A stretch of DNA of 15,374 bases from JANNOG01 sp050329415. Its GTDB lineage: Bacteria; Actinomycetota; Actinomycetes; Actinomycetales; JBBAYJ01. The position numbers and the translations under genes were made by a program. The notes under the pieces are model-generated. The model did not search any database and was not told where the DNA came from. It worked only from the letters and a program-made list of their open reading frames with translations. Below, piece by piece: positions 6,204-13,286 of the stretch. Numbering within the stretch: the stretch's first letter is position 1; the number at the start of each line of letters is the position of its first letter. The stretch spans positions 1 through 15,374 of the forward strand of contig JBHJOS010000072.1 in NCBI GenBank assembly GCA_050329415.1, given 5' to 3'.

Positions 6204-7195
6204 CGGAGCACGGTCCCCAGGGGGCTCGTCCCCGGACGCTGCCCGGCGACCCGGCGGGCCGCCCGGCGGCCGGGTGGCGCGGCGTGGTCGCGACGAGCGG
6301 CGGGCGCAGCCGCCCGGGTTCGGTCGCAGGGGTGGTGATCGTGGACGTCTCGCGGCCCGCGGCCCTGGCCCTGGCCCTCGACGGCTCCGGTGACGTCGCC
6401 CGCGACGGCCTCCCCGGTGGCGCCCCCGGCGACCGCCCGGGCGACGAGGTCCGGGGCGAGCCGGCCCGGGACGTGCCCGTGATCGTGGTGCACCGGGCGG
6501 CCGACGAGCACGACGCCCGGGTGGCCGCGTCCGTCCTGGTCGGCCACCGGCCGCGGGTCCCGGTCGCGCTGGTGTCGACGGCGCACGCCCCATTGGCCGC
6601 GATCCTCGCCCTCGCCGCGGCGGGGCGCCTCACCCGGGACGCCGGTCACGGCGTCACCGCGGTCCACGACCTGCTGTCGGCGTCCTGGTCCGCGGTCGTC
6701 ACGCCGTCGGTCGCCGGGCTCGACCACCCCGCCCCCACCGTGGCCCAGCACCTGCGGTCCTGGTGGCCCGGCAGCCGCTTCGTCGTCCGGCTCGGTCCTC
6801 GCCCGCGGATCGTGTCCGCGACCCGCCCGCTGCTCGCCCTCGACGGTTCCCCGGCGAACGGCCGGACGCTGCACGCCACCTCCCCGACGGAGGAGGATCC
6901 CGTGACCCGCGCGCTGGCGTCGTGGACGGCGACGAAGTCGGTCCACGCCGTGGCGCTTCCCGACGGGATGCCCCCGCCACTCGGGCTCCGGGTCGGCGAC
7001 CAGCTGGCCCTGCTGCCCACCGAGCCGGCCGAGTTCGTGCGCCGGGCCGGAGCGCCCTGTCCGACCTGCGGTCTTGCGACGTCGGGCGAGATCTGCGACT
7101 TCTGCCGGACCACGTTGCCGGGCCGACGGGTGCGTCACGGCCGCAACGCGCTTGCCGGGAGTCCTGCCGGGAGTCTTGCCGGGAGTGTCGCGTGA
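6200..7195 (+). CDS. Uncharacterised protein with C-terminal zinc ribbon, Tad-operon member
   Basis: This 331-residue protein starts at GTG 6200, overlapping the previous stop, and its own stop overlaps cpaB. The N-terminal half has short hydrophobic strands (VAGVVIVDV, DVPVIVVHRA, VPVALVST) suggesting an alpha/beta fold, separated by Gly/Pro/Asp-rich loops. No transmembrane helix or signal peptide is evident, so it is probably cytoplasmic. Near the C-terminus four cysteines, C287-x2-C290-x8-C299-x2-C302 (CPTC and CDFC), form a typical treble-clef or ribbon zinc site. The protein ends with a basic stretch and the LAGSPAGSLAGSVA repeats. I do not recognise the family. Its place in the coupled operon suggests a role in pilus assembly or control, but this is inferred only from context. 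Confidence 0.8.
   Translation: MTEHGPQGARPRTLPGDPAGRPAAGWRGVVATSGGRSRPGSVAGVVIVDVSRPAALALALDGSGDVARDGLPGGAPGDRPGDEVRGEPARDVPVIVVHRAADEHDARVAASVLVGHRPRVPVALVSTAHAPLAAILALAAAGRLTRDAGHGVTAVHDLLSASWSAVVTPSVAGLDHPAPTVAQHLRSWWPGSRFVVRLGPRPRIVSATRPLLALDGSPANGRTLHATSPTEEDPVTRALASWTATKSVHAVALPDGMPPPLGLRVGDQLALLPTEPAEFVRRAGAPCPTCGLATSGEICDFCRTTLPGRRVRHGRNALAGSPAGSLAGSVA
7151..7186 (+). repeat. Three tandem 12-bp repeats at the 3' end of the zinc-ribbon gene
   Basis: The unit CTTGCCGGGAGT occurs three times (the second copy has C for T at position 2), encoding LAGS-PAGS-LAGS. Each unit contains GGGAG. The last copy lies 6 nt before GTG 7192 and serves as the Shine-Dalgarno of cpaB. Copy-number change would keep the reading frame. 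Confidence 0.8.
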
Positions 7196-7953
7196 ACTCG
7201 CGCCAGCGACGCGGTGTTGTCCTCATCGTTCTCGGAGCGGTCGTCGCGGCTCTGGTCTTCGTCGTGGTGACGATCTACGTCCGCAGTGTCAGCAGCCAGG
7301 TGGGGCCGATGACCACGGTCTACGCCGCCCGGGACACGATCGACCCCTACACGCCCCTCGGCCCGGAGAACCTCCAGCCGGTCGAGCTGCCCCAGCGGTG
7401 GTCCGCCCCGTCGGCCCGCCTCGACCTCGCCGGCATCGAGGGCCGCCGGGTCGGGTTCCAGCTGGCGCCCGGAACGATCGTCACCTCGGACATGCTCATC
7501 CCGCCCAGCGACCTCAACCCCAGCGAGCGCGAGATCGCCATCAACGTGGACGCCGTAACCGGCGTCGCAGGCCGGGTGCGCCCCGGGGACCGGGTGGACG
7601 TGTACGCGGTCTTCGCGGACGTCGCAGGGCTGGCCAACCAGGTCCAGGTGCTGGTGCGGGACGTCCGCGTCGTCTCGGTGGGCGGTCGCCAGACCGTCGT
7701 GGCGGAGGACGACGACGACGGCCTCACCCGGGCCCAGGCCATTCCGGTGACGCTTGCCCTGGAGCCCGACGACTCCCTCGCGGTGACGTACGCGAACGCC
7801 TTCGCCGACGAGGTGCGGCTCGTGGCCCTGCCGACCGACCGGGGCGTCGACCGAGGCGGGGAGATCGACCAGTTCGACGCCGGCAGCCTCGGTGGCCAGG
7901 CGGTCGTCGAAGGCCAGGATCCCTTCAACCCCCCCGAGGTGGTGCAGCCATGA
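7192..7953 (+). CDS. cpaB: Tad pilus assembly protein CpaB/RcpC (SAF domain)
   Basis: The 253-residue product has a short basic N-terminus and one transmembrane helix (about 9-30). A SAF domain follows (about 43-115; VYAARDTIDPYTPLGPENLQPVELP, with LAPGTIVTSDMLI), then the RcpC/CpaB domain (about 115-220; GVAGRVRPGDRVDVYAVF). The C-terminus is acidic. It is an extracytoplasmic, membrane-anchored Tad component. In Gram-negatives it works with the secretin; in an organism without an outer membrane its role is probably on the cell-wall side of the pilus, possibly peptidoglycan contact via the SAF domain. GTG 7192 overlaps the preceding TGA and has GGGAG upstream. Length is near normal for actinobacterial members. 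Confidence 0.9.
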   Translation: MNSRQRRGVVLIVLGAVVAALVFVVVTIYVRSVSSQVGPMTTVYAARDTIDPYTPLGPENLQPVELPQRWSAPSARLDLAGIEGRRVGFQLAPGTIVTSDMLIPPSDLNPSEREIAINVDAVTGVAGRVRPGDRVDVYAVFADVAGLANQVQVLVRDVRVVSVGGRQTVVAEDDDDGLTRAQAIPVTLALEPDDSLAVTYANAFADEVRLVALPTDRGVDRGGEIDQFDAGSLGGQAVVEGQDPFNPPEVVQP

Positions 7954-9746
7954 CCGGTGTCGTCGTCGCCGCCGCGGACCAGGGCCTGGCCCGGCAGATC
8001 CAGAGCCAGCTCGCCGAGATCGGCGACGTGGAGGTGCTGGCCGTCGTGGCCACCAGCCGGGAGGCGTCCGACGCGGTCCTCGAGCACGAGGTGGACGTCG
8101 CCCTCGTCCACGAGGCCCTGGGGCCCGAGCCCGTCCTCAGCCTCATCCGTGACCTGGGCGTCCGCCGTCCGGCCACCGCCATGCTCCTGATCGCGACCGA
8201 GCCCGACACCGAGACCGTCACCGCGGCCATGGAGGCCGGGGCGCGCGGGCTCGTCACCCTGCCCCTGACGTTCGGTCAGATCGAGGGTCGGCTGCGGTCC
8301 TCGGCCGCCTGGTCGCAGCAGATCCGCCGCACCATGGTGGGCGGCGCCGACCCGGACGACGACCTGGCCAGGGGGCGCACCGTCGGCATCGCCGGGGCCA
8401 AGGGCGGCGTCGGCGCGACGACGATCTCCTGTCACCTGGCCCTCGACGTGGCTCGGTCGGTCCCGTGGGCCCGGGTCTGCCTGGTGGACCTCGACCTGGA
8501 GAAGGGCGACGTGCCGGGGATCATCGACGTGCGCCACCGGGTGGGCGTCTCCGACCTCGCCAAGGTGGCCACCGACCTGTCTCCCGGGACCGTGGCCGAT
8601 GCCGTGACCCGGCACGAGTCCGGGGTGGACCTGCTGCTGGCCCCGTACGACGTCCACGACGTGGAGTGGGTGACCCCCGTCGCGCTGCGCCAGGTCCTCG
8701 CGGTGCTGCGGCGGGAGTACGACCTGGTCCTGGTGGACCTCGGATCCCACGCCACCCCGGCACAGGTGACGGCCATCGAGCTCGCCGACGAGGTCGTGCT
8801 CGTCGTGACCCCGGACGTGGTGGCGGTCCGCGGCATGCGGCGGTCGATCACCGCCTGGGAGACGCTGGGCGTCTGCAAGGAGCCTGACGTCCGGGTCCTC
8901 GTCAACCGGGTGAGCAAGCAGGTGACCATGTCACCGGACACCATCCGGCAGCTCACGCGGGCTTCCGTGCTGCCGCACCATCTGCCCGCCGGCTACCGTC
9001 GCCTGGAGCCGGCGGTGGACGCCCGCAACCCCCTCGCGCTGCACCACCAGGCATGGTGGGCGACTCTCCGACGGATCGGGCGCGAGCTGGGCCTCGTCAC
9101 CCACGACGCCAAGGGGCGTCCGCTCTCCGGGACCCGTTCCACCGGGACGCGGGCGGTCGGCCCGAGCCGAGCCCCGTCTGCGCCGTCCGGGTCTGCGCCG
9201 GGCGAGCCTGCGCCGGGCGAGCCTCGGCCGTCCGGGTCTGCGCCGGAGGTGAACGCCCGACCCAGCCCCGGCCGGCCGGCCGGCCACCGCGGCGAGCAGC
9301 GGGCAGCGGACGAGAGCGCCGCCGCGCCGGTGGGCGCCGCTACCGCGGCCGGGGCCGCTGCCGGCGCCGGGCGCGTCGCCGGGGCCGGGTCGCGGTGGCG
9401 GCAGGCCCGGTCCGCCGCGGACGACACCGGCCTGGTGTCCCTCGAGGCCCTCGTCGTCTTCCCGTTCTTCGTCGTGCTGACGTTCGTGGTCTGGCACATG
9501 GCGGCCCTCGGCATCGCCGTGCCACTTCAGGCCAACGCCGCCGCGGCCGCCACCCGCGCCGCGGCCATCGGGCTGGACCCGCAGCAGGCCGCGCAGGACG
9601 CCCTGCCCGGGAGCTTCGCCGACGGGGTGCGGGTGGCGGGCGGTGGCGGGAACCTGACGGTGTCGCTGTCGATCGACGGGTTCAGCACCTTCCCCGGGCT
9701 GCCGCGGACCATCACCACGACCCGGACCGTGGTGGCGGAGCCGTGA
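7950..9746 (+). CDS. cpaE: CpaE/TadZ-like ATPase fused to a TadE-like pseudopilin
   Basis: ATG 7950 overlaps the cpaB stop and the frame is uninterrupted for 598 residues. Residues ~1-120 are a receiver-like domain with His at the phospho-acceptor place (VALVHEAL, H54), as expected of non-phosphorylated TadZ/CpaE receivers. Residues ~140-380 are a MinD/ParA-type ATPase with a deviant Walker A (AKGGVGATT, K151), VDLDLEKGD and a Walker B-like LVLVDLGSH; it should position the pilus at the membrane. Residues ~383-485 are a disordered Pro/Gly/Ala linker with DNA repeats. At 490-598 comes a TadE module: TG|LVSLE (G494, E499 at +5), one hydrophobic helix (~500-523) and an extracytoplasmic beta-rich tail. 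CpaE is normally ~400 residues and TadE a separate gene. The N-in topology suits both halves, and prepilin-peptidase cleavage after G494 would separate them. A separate internal start (for example GTG 9249) cannot be excluded. Confidence 0.9.
   Translation: MTGVVVAAADQGLARQIQSQLAEIGDVEVLAVVATSREASDAVLEHEVDVALVHEALGPEPVLSLIRDLGVRRPATAMLLIATEPDTETVTAAMEAGARGLVTLPLTFGQIEGRLRSSAAWSQQIRRTMVGGADPDDDLARGRTVGIAGAKGGVGATTISCHLALDVARSVPWARVCLVDLDLEKGDVPGIIDVRHRVGVSDLAKVATDLSPGTVADAVTRHESGVDLLLAPYDVHDVEWVTPVALRQVLAVLRREYDLVLVDLGSHATPAQVTAIELADEVVLVVTPDVVAVRGMRRSITAWETLGVCKEPDVRVLVNRVSKQVTMSPDTIRQLTRASVLPHHLPAGYRRLEPAVDARNPLALHHQAWWATLRRIGRELGLVTHDAKGRPLSGTRSTGTRAVGPSRAPSAPSGSAPGEPAPGEPRPSGSAPEVNARPSPGRPAGHRGEQRAADESAAAPVGAATAAGAAAGAGRVAGAGSRWRQARSAADDTGLVSLEALVVFPFFVVLTFVVWHMAALGIAVPLQANAAAAATRAAAIGLDPQQAAQDALPGSFADGVRVAGGGGNLTVSLSIDGFSTFPGLPRTITTTRTVVAEP
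9182..9246 (+). repeat. Short in-frame repeats in the ATPase-pilin linker
   Basis: A 15-bp unit TGCGCCGGGCGAGCC is perfectly tandem at 9194-9208 and 9209-9223, encoding pentapeptides of the APGEP type. It is flanked by two identical 20-bp copies starting GCCGTCCGGG (9182-9201 and 9227-9246), 45 bp apart. All spacings are multiples of three, so the linker can expand or contract without frameshift. Confidence 0.8.
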
Positions 9747-10090
9747 GGCGCGGTGACGCCGGCCTGGTCTCGGTCGAGATGCTGGCCCTGGCCCCGTGGC
9801 TGTTCGTCCTCGCCATGGTCGCCTTCCAGGTCGGCGTCGTGGGGTGGGGCGTGACGTCGGTGGACGAGGCGGTGCGACAGGGCGTGCGCGCGCAGAGCCT
9901 GGGCCAGGACGGCTGCGCGGCCGCCCGTGCGACGCTGACCGCGAGCCTCACGGTGAGCGGGTGCACCGCTGCCGGAGGGGCACTCGGCGACGGCAACGCC
10001 GTCCGCCTCGTCGTCGAGGTGCCGGTGGTGCGCCCGGCTGCCGACTGGGTGCCGCGGGTCACCGTCGTCCGGGAGGCGTTCCTGCCATGA
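9743..10090 (+). CDS. tadE: TadE-like pseudopilin
   Basis: This 115-residue protein begins at GTG 9743, overlapping the fusion gene's stop as GTGA. A very short leader (VRRGDAG) is followed by the prepilin-peptidase site G7|LVSVE, with Glu at +5 (E12), then a hydrophobic helix (about 13-37). The extracytoplasmic part has two Cys (C58, C74), a likely disulfide, and ends in beta strands. TadE-type minor pilins are processed at this motif and prime or modulate Flp pilus assembly. Its leader and helix closely parallel the TadE module fused to the upstream ATPase (DDTG-LVSLE versus GDAG-LVSVE), suggesting the two pseudopilins act as a pair, in the manner of TadE/TadF. Confidence 0.88.
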   Translation: MRRGDAGLVSVEMLALAPWLFVLAMVAFQVGVVGWGVTSVDEAVRQGVRAQSLGQDGCAAARATLTASLTVSGCTAAGGALGDGNAVRLVVEVPVVRPAADWVPRVTVVREAFLP

Positions 10091-11442
10091 GGTCCTACGA
10101 CGGCTTCGGTCCCGAGCGCACGCCGGTCCGGCGCGGGATGTCGGCGTCCGAGGTCGACCGCCCCCTCGTCGACCGCTTCAAGCGCCTGCTCCTGGAGGAG
10201 GTGGACCTCCAGGAGCTCGGCCGGCTGGAGGTCTCGCAGCGGCGGGTCCGGCTGGAGCGCGTGATCGCCCACCTCATCTCGCGGGAGGGGGTCATCCTCA
10301 CCACTCGGGAGCGCAACCGCCTGGTCCGCCGGGTCGTCGACGAGTCCATCGGGCTGGGCGTGCTGGAGCCGCTGCTGGCCGACCCCGCGATCAGCGAGAT
10401 CATGATCAACGGTCACGACGAGCTGTACGTGGAGCGCTTCGGCCGCCTGGAACGGCTGCCCACCGGGTTCACCAGTCGTGACCAGCTGATGCAGACCATC
10501 GACCGGATCGTCTCGACGGTCAACCGGCGCGTGGACGAGTCGAGTCCGATGGTCGATGCCCGCCTCCCGCCGGATGCCCGCCTGCCGCGCGGCGCCCGCG
10601 TCAACGTGGTCCTCCCGCCGCTGGCCCTGCGCGGTCCCACCATGACGATCCGTCTCTTCCCCAAGGCCCTGGGAATGGCCGACCTGCTCCAGCTGCGCAG
10701 CATCGACCAGGCGACGGCCGACCTGCTGGCGGCCTGCGTCCGGGCCCGGCTCAACGTCATCGTCTCGGGTGGCACCGCCTCCGGGAAGACGACCATGCTC
10801 AACGCGCTGTCGGCCTTCGTGCCGAACACCGAGCGGATCATCACGATCGAGGACGCCGCCGAGCTGCTCCTGGTCCAGGAGCACGTGGTCCAGCTCGAGA
10901 CCCGCCCGCCCAACGTCGAGGGCCAGGGCCAGGTGACGATCCGCGACCTGGTCCGCAACGCGCTCCGGATGCGGCCGGACCGGATCATCGTCGGCGAGGT
11001 CCGGGGCGGGGAGGCCCTCGACATGCTCCAGGCGATGAACACCGGCCACGAGGGTTCGCTGGCCACGATCCACGCGAACAGCACCGGCGACGCCCTCAGC
11101 CGGCTGGAGACGCTGGCCTCGATGTCCGACGTCGAGCTGCCCTTCGCCGCGGTGCACGACCAGGTGAACGGGGCGATCGACGTCATCGTCCAGCTCATCC
11201 GGGCTGCGGACGGCACCCGCCGGGTCATCGCGGTCGACTACCTGACGTCGCGCTGGCGGGAGGACTACCACCTGGAGCCGGTCATGCGCTTCGACGCGCA
11301 GGCCCTCGACGGCCGCGGCGAGTACGTCCGCCATCCGCTGCCGTCCGGTCTCGGGACGAAGCTCCGCCAGCGCGACGTGCCGGTGCCCCCCGGCTTCGGC
11401 GACGCCGCCCTGGGCCCGGTGACCGGGGAGGCCGTCGCATGA
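10087..11442 (+). CDS. cpaF: Tad pilus assembly ATPase CpaF/TadA
   Basis: This 451-residue secretion ATPase powers pilus extension from the cytoplasmic face. The N-terminal domain includes the family hallmark IGLGVLEPLLADPAISEIM and INGHDELYVERFGRLE, then DESSPMVDARLPDGAR-like (here with a small insertion, LPPDARLPRGARVNVV). The core has Walker A in SGGTASGKTT (K234), ITIEDAAELLL (Asp box), Walker B in IIVGEVRGGEALDM (E304) and the His box HEGSLATIHANS. The ATG overlaps the tadE stop as ATGA, with GGGAGG 10 nt upstream. Length and motifs are normal. The C-terminus ends in a Pro/Gly/Ala tail. Confidence 0.96.
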   Translation: MRSYDGFGPERTPVRRGMSASEVDRPLVDRFKRLLLEEVDLQELGRLEVSQRRVRLERVIAHLISREGVILTTRERNRLVRRVVDESIGLGVLEPLLADPAISEIMINGHDELYVERFGRLERLPTGFTSRDQLMQTIDRIVSTVNRRVDESSPMVDARLPPDARLPRGARVNVVLPPLALRGPTMTIRLFPKALGMADLLQLRSIDQATADLLAACVRARLNVIVSGGTASGKTTMLNALSAFVPNTERIITIEDAAELLLVQEHVVQLETRPPNVEGQGQVTIRDLVRNALRMRPDRIIVGEVRGGEALDMLQAMNTGHEGSLATIHANSTGDALSRLETLASMSDVELPFAAVHDQVNGAIDVIVQLIRAADGTRRVIAVDYLTSRWREDYHLEPVMRFDAQALDGRGEYVRHPLPSGLGTKLRQRDVPVPPGFGDAALGPVTGEAVA

Positions 11443-12359
11443 CCGTCCTGACCTGGGTGCTGGCCACGGCCGCCGTCCTCCTGCTGCTGCTGGGGATCGG
11501 CAACCTCGCCTTCGCCGGACTCGACCGCCACCGCCTGGCGGGGGCGGTGCTCGACGACCACGAGGCCCGCCGCCAGGCCCGCTACGACGCCGTGGACGGG
11601 TGGTTCGCCCGGACCCGGCCCGGTGCCTGGCTCCAGCAGGAGCTGATCCTGGCCGGCAGCACCCGGCCGCCCCTGACCGTCGTCCTGGCCGGCCTGACGG
11701 TCGGGGTGGTCGCCGTGGGCCTGCTGTGGGCGTTCCTCGCGCCGGCCATCAGCGTCGTCGGTGTCGTCATCGCGCTCCTGGTCCTCCGCGGCTGGCTGCG
11801 GCGCGGCCAGGAGCGACGCCGCGAGGCCTTCATCACCCAGATGCCGGAGCTCGCCCGGGTCGTCGCCAACGCCACCCACGCCGGGCTGTCGATCGCGACC
11901 GCGATCGCCGTGGCGGCGGAGGAGATGTCGGACCCGGCGCGGACCGAACTCAAGCGCGTCTACACCCGGCTGAGCTTCGGCACCCCGCTGGAGACCGCGC
12001 TCACCGAGCTGCGGACCCGGATCGCGTCCCGCGAGGTCTCGGTGCTCGTCTCCACCCTGCTGGTCAGCGCCCGGTCGGGGGGGTCGCTGGTGACGTCCCT
12101 GCGGACCATCGCCGACACCCTCGAGCAGCGCCGCGAGACGCGTCGCGAGGTCCGGACCATCCTGTCCCAGTCGGTGGCGACCGGATACACCGTGCTGGGC
12201 CTCGGGCTCGCGGTGCTGCCGCTGCTCAACCTGCTCTCGCCGGGCACGGTCGAGACGATGACCCGCGAGCCGGTGGGCATCGCCGCGCTCGTCGCCGCGG
12301 GTCTGCTGTTCGCTCTCGGCCTCGTCGTCATCCGTGCCATGACCCGGATCGAGGACTGA
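11439..12359 (+). CDS. tadB: Tad pilus inner-membrane platform protein TadB
   Basis: This 306-residue T2SSF-domain protein starts at ATG 11439, overlapping the cpaF stop, with GGAGG 7 nt upstream. It has an N-terminal transmembrane helix (about 3-27), a hydrophobic pair at about 79-115, a cytoplasmic T2SSF helical bundle (MPELARVVANATHAGLSIATAI, VLVSTLLVSARSGGSLVTSL) and two C-terminal helices (about 243-262 and 278-300). This layout is that of TadB, the partner of TadC in the platform that contacts the CpaF hexamer. Nothing unusual is seen. Confidence 0.93.
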   Translation: MTVLTWVLATAAVLLLLLGIGNLAFAGLDRHRLAGAVLDDHEARRQARYDAVDGWFARTRPGAWLQQELILAGSTRPPLTVVLAGLTVGVVAVGLLWAFLAPAISVVGVVIALLVLRGWLRRGQERRREAFITQMPELARVVANATHAGLSIATAIAVAAEEMSDPARTELKRVYTRLSFGTPLETALTELRTRIASREVSVLVSTLLVSARSGGSLVTSLRTIADTLEQRRETRREVRTILSQSVATGYTVLGLGLAVLPLLNLLSPGTVETMTREPVGIAALVAAGLLFALGLVVIRAMTRIED

Positions 12360-12362
12360 CTC

Positions 12363-13286
12363 GTGACCGGCCTCGCGGCCCTGGCCCTACCGGCGGTCCC
12401 GGCCGCGGTCCTGGTCGCCGCCCTGGCCATCGTCCTGGTCGGGCTGGCGAACCTGCGGTCCGACCCGGTGAAGGAGCTCGACGTGGACGACCTCGTCCTG
12501 CTCCGGGAGACCCGTCGGGAGGAGGCCGCCGGTCTCGGGCTGCTGGACCGCCTCGCCCAGCCGCTGGTGCCACTGATCCTTCGGCTGATGGGCGCCGGAC
12601 TGCAGCTGCGCCTCAAGCGCATGATCGAGCTGGCCGGCCGTCCCCAGGGGATCGCCGTCGACACCGTGGTCCGCCGGGCAGCCGTCTGGGCACTGCTCAT
12701 GGCGCCGGTCGTCGCCATGCTGCTGGCCCTGGGGTACTGGTACGCCGCCGTCCCGGCGGGAGGCCTGGCGGTCGTGCTGCCGCTGGCGACGCTTGCCCGC
12801 ACCCGCCGGGTCCGCCAGGAGACCATCTCCCGCGAGCTGCCGGACTTCCTCGACATCCTCGCCGTCACCGTCAACGCGGGTGTCGGGTTCCGCCAGGGCC
12901 TCGCCACCATCAGCGAGCGTTTCGGTGGCCCCGTGGCCGAGGAGGTGACGCTCACGCTGGAGCAGATCCGCAACGGTGCGTCCCTGCGCGAGGCGTTCCG
13001 CCGGCTCCAGGAACGCAACGACTCCGCGCAGCTGTCGTCCTTCGTCACGGCGTTCCTCCAGGCGGAGGAGCTCGGTGCGCCCCTGGCGCAGATCCTGAAC
13101 CGGATCGCCGCGGACATGCGCCGCGAGAGTGCCCAGCGGCAGCGACGGCTGGCCGGCCAGGTGTCGCCGCGGGTGACCCTGGTCTCCTCGCTGATCATCC
13201 TCCCCGGGGCCCTCGCCCTGCTCGGGGTGGGCTTCTTCCTGGGCAGCGACATCGACCTGGGTCCCCTCGTGGAGCAGGTCCAGTGA
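12363..13286 (+). CDS. tadC: Tad pilus inner-membrane platform protein TadC
   Basis: This 307-residue protein has an N-terminal helix (about 3-29), a mid hydrophobic pair (about 100-140), a T2SSF domain (ELPDFLDILAVTVNAGVGFRQGL, FVTAFLQAEELGAPLAQIL, RRLAGQVSPRVTLVSSL) and a C-terminal helix. The DILAVTVNAG and QAEELG signatures are typical of TadC rather than TadB. GTG 12363 lies 3 bp after the tadB stop, with GAGGA 7 nt upstream; it is the only non-overlapping junction in the operon. TadB and TadC form the assembly platform together. Confidence 0.93.
   Translation: MTGLAALALPAVPAAVLVAALAIVLVGLANLRSDPVKELDVDDLVLLRETRREEAAGLGLLDRLAQPLVPLILRLMGAGLQLRLKRMIELAGRPQGIAVDTVVRRAAVWALLMAPVVAMLLALGYWYAAVPAGGLAVVLPLATLARTRRVRQETISRELPDFLDILAVTVNAGVGFRQGLATISERFGGPVAEEVTLTLEQIRNGASLREAFRRLQERNDSAQLSSFVTAFLQAEELGAPLAQILNRIAADMRRESAQRQRRLAGQVSPRVTLVSSLIILPGALALLGVGFFLGSDIDLGPLVEQVQ

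Noticed and set aside
4729..6393. 554-codon open frame on the plus strand across the VWA gene and the divergent promoter
   Set aside because: Its product is Arg/Gly/Asp-rich without motifs, while the minus strand encodes a complete signal peptide, MIDAS site and membrane anchor over the same DNA.
9712..11334. 540-codon minus-strand frame opposite cpaF
   Set aside because: It is His/Val/Asp-rich shadow coding opposite a gene with intact Walker A, Walker B and His box motifs.
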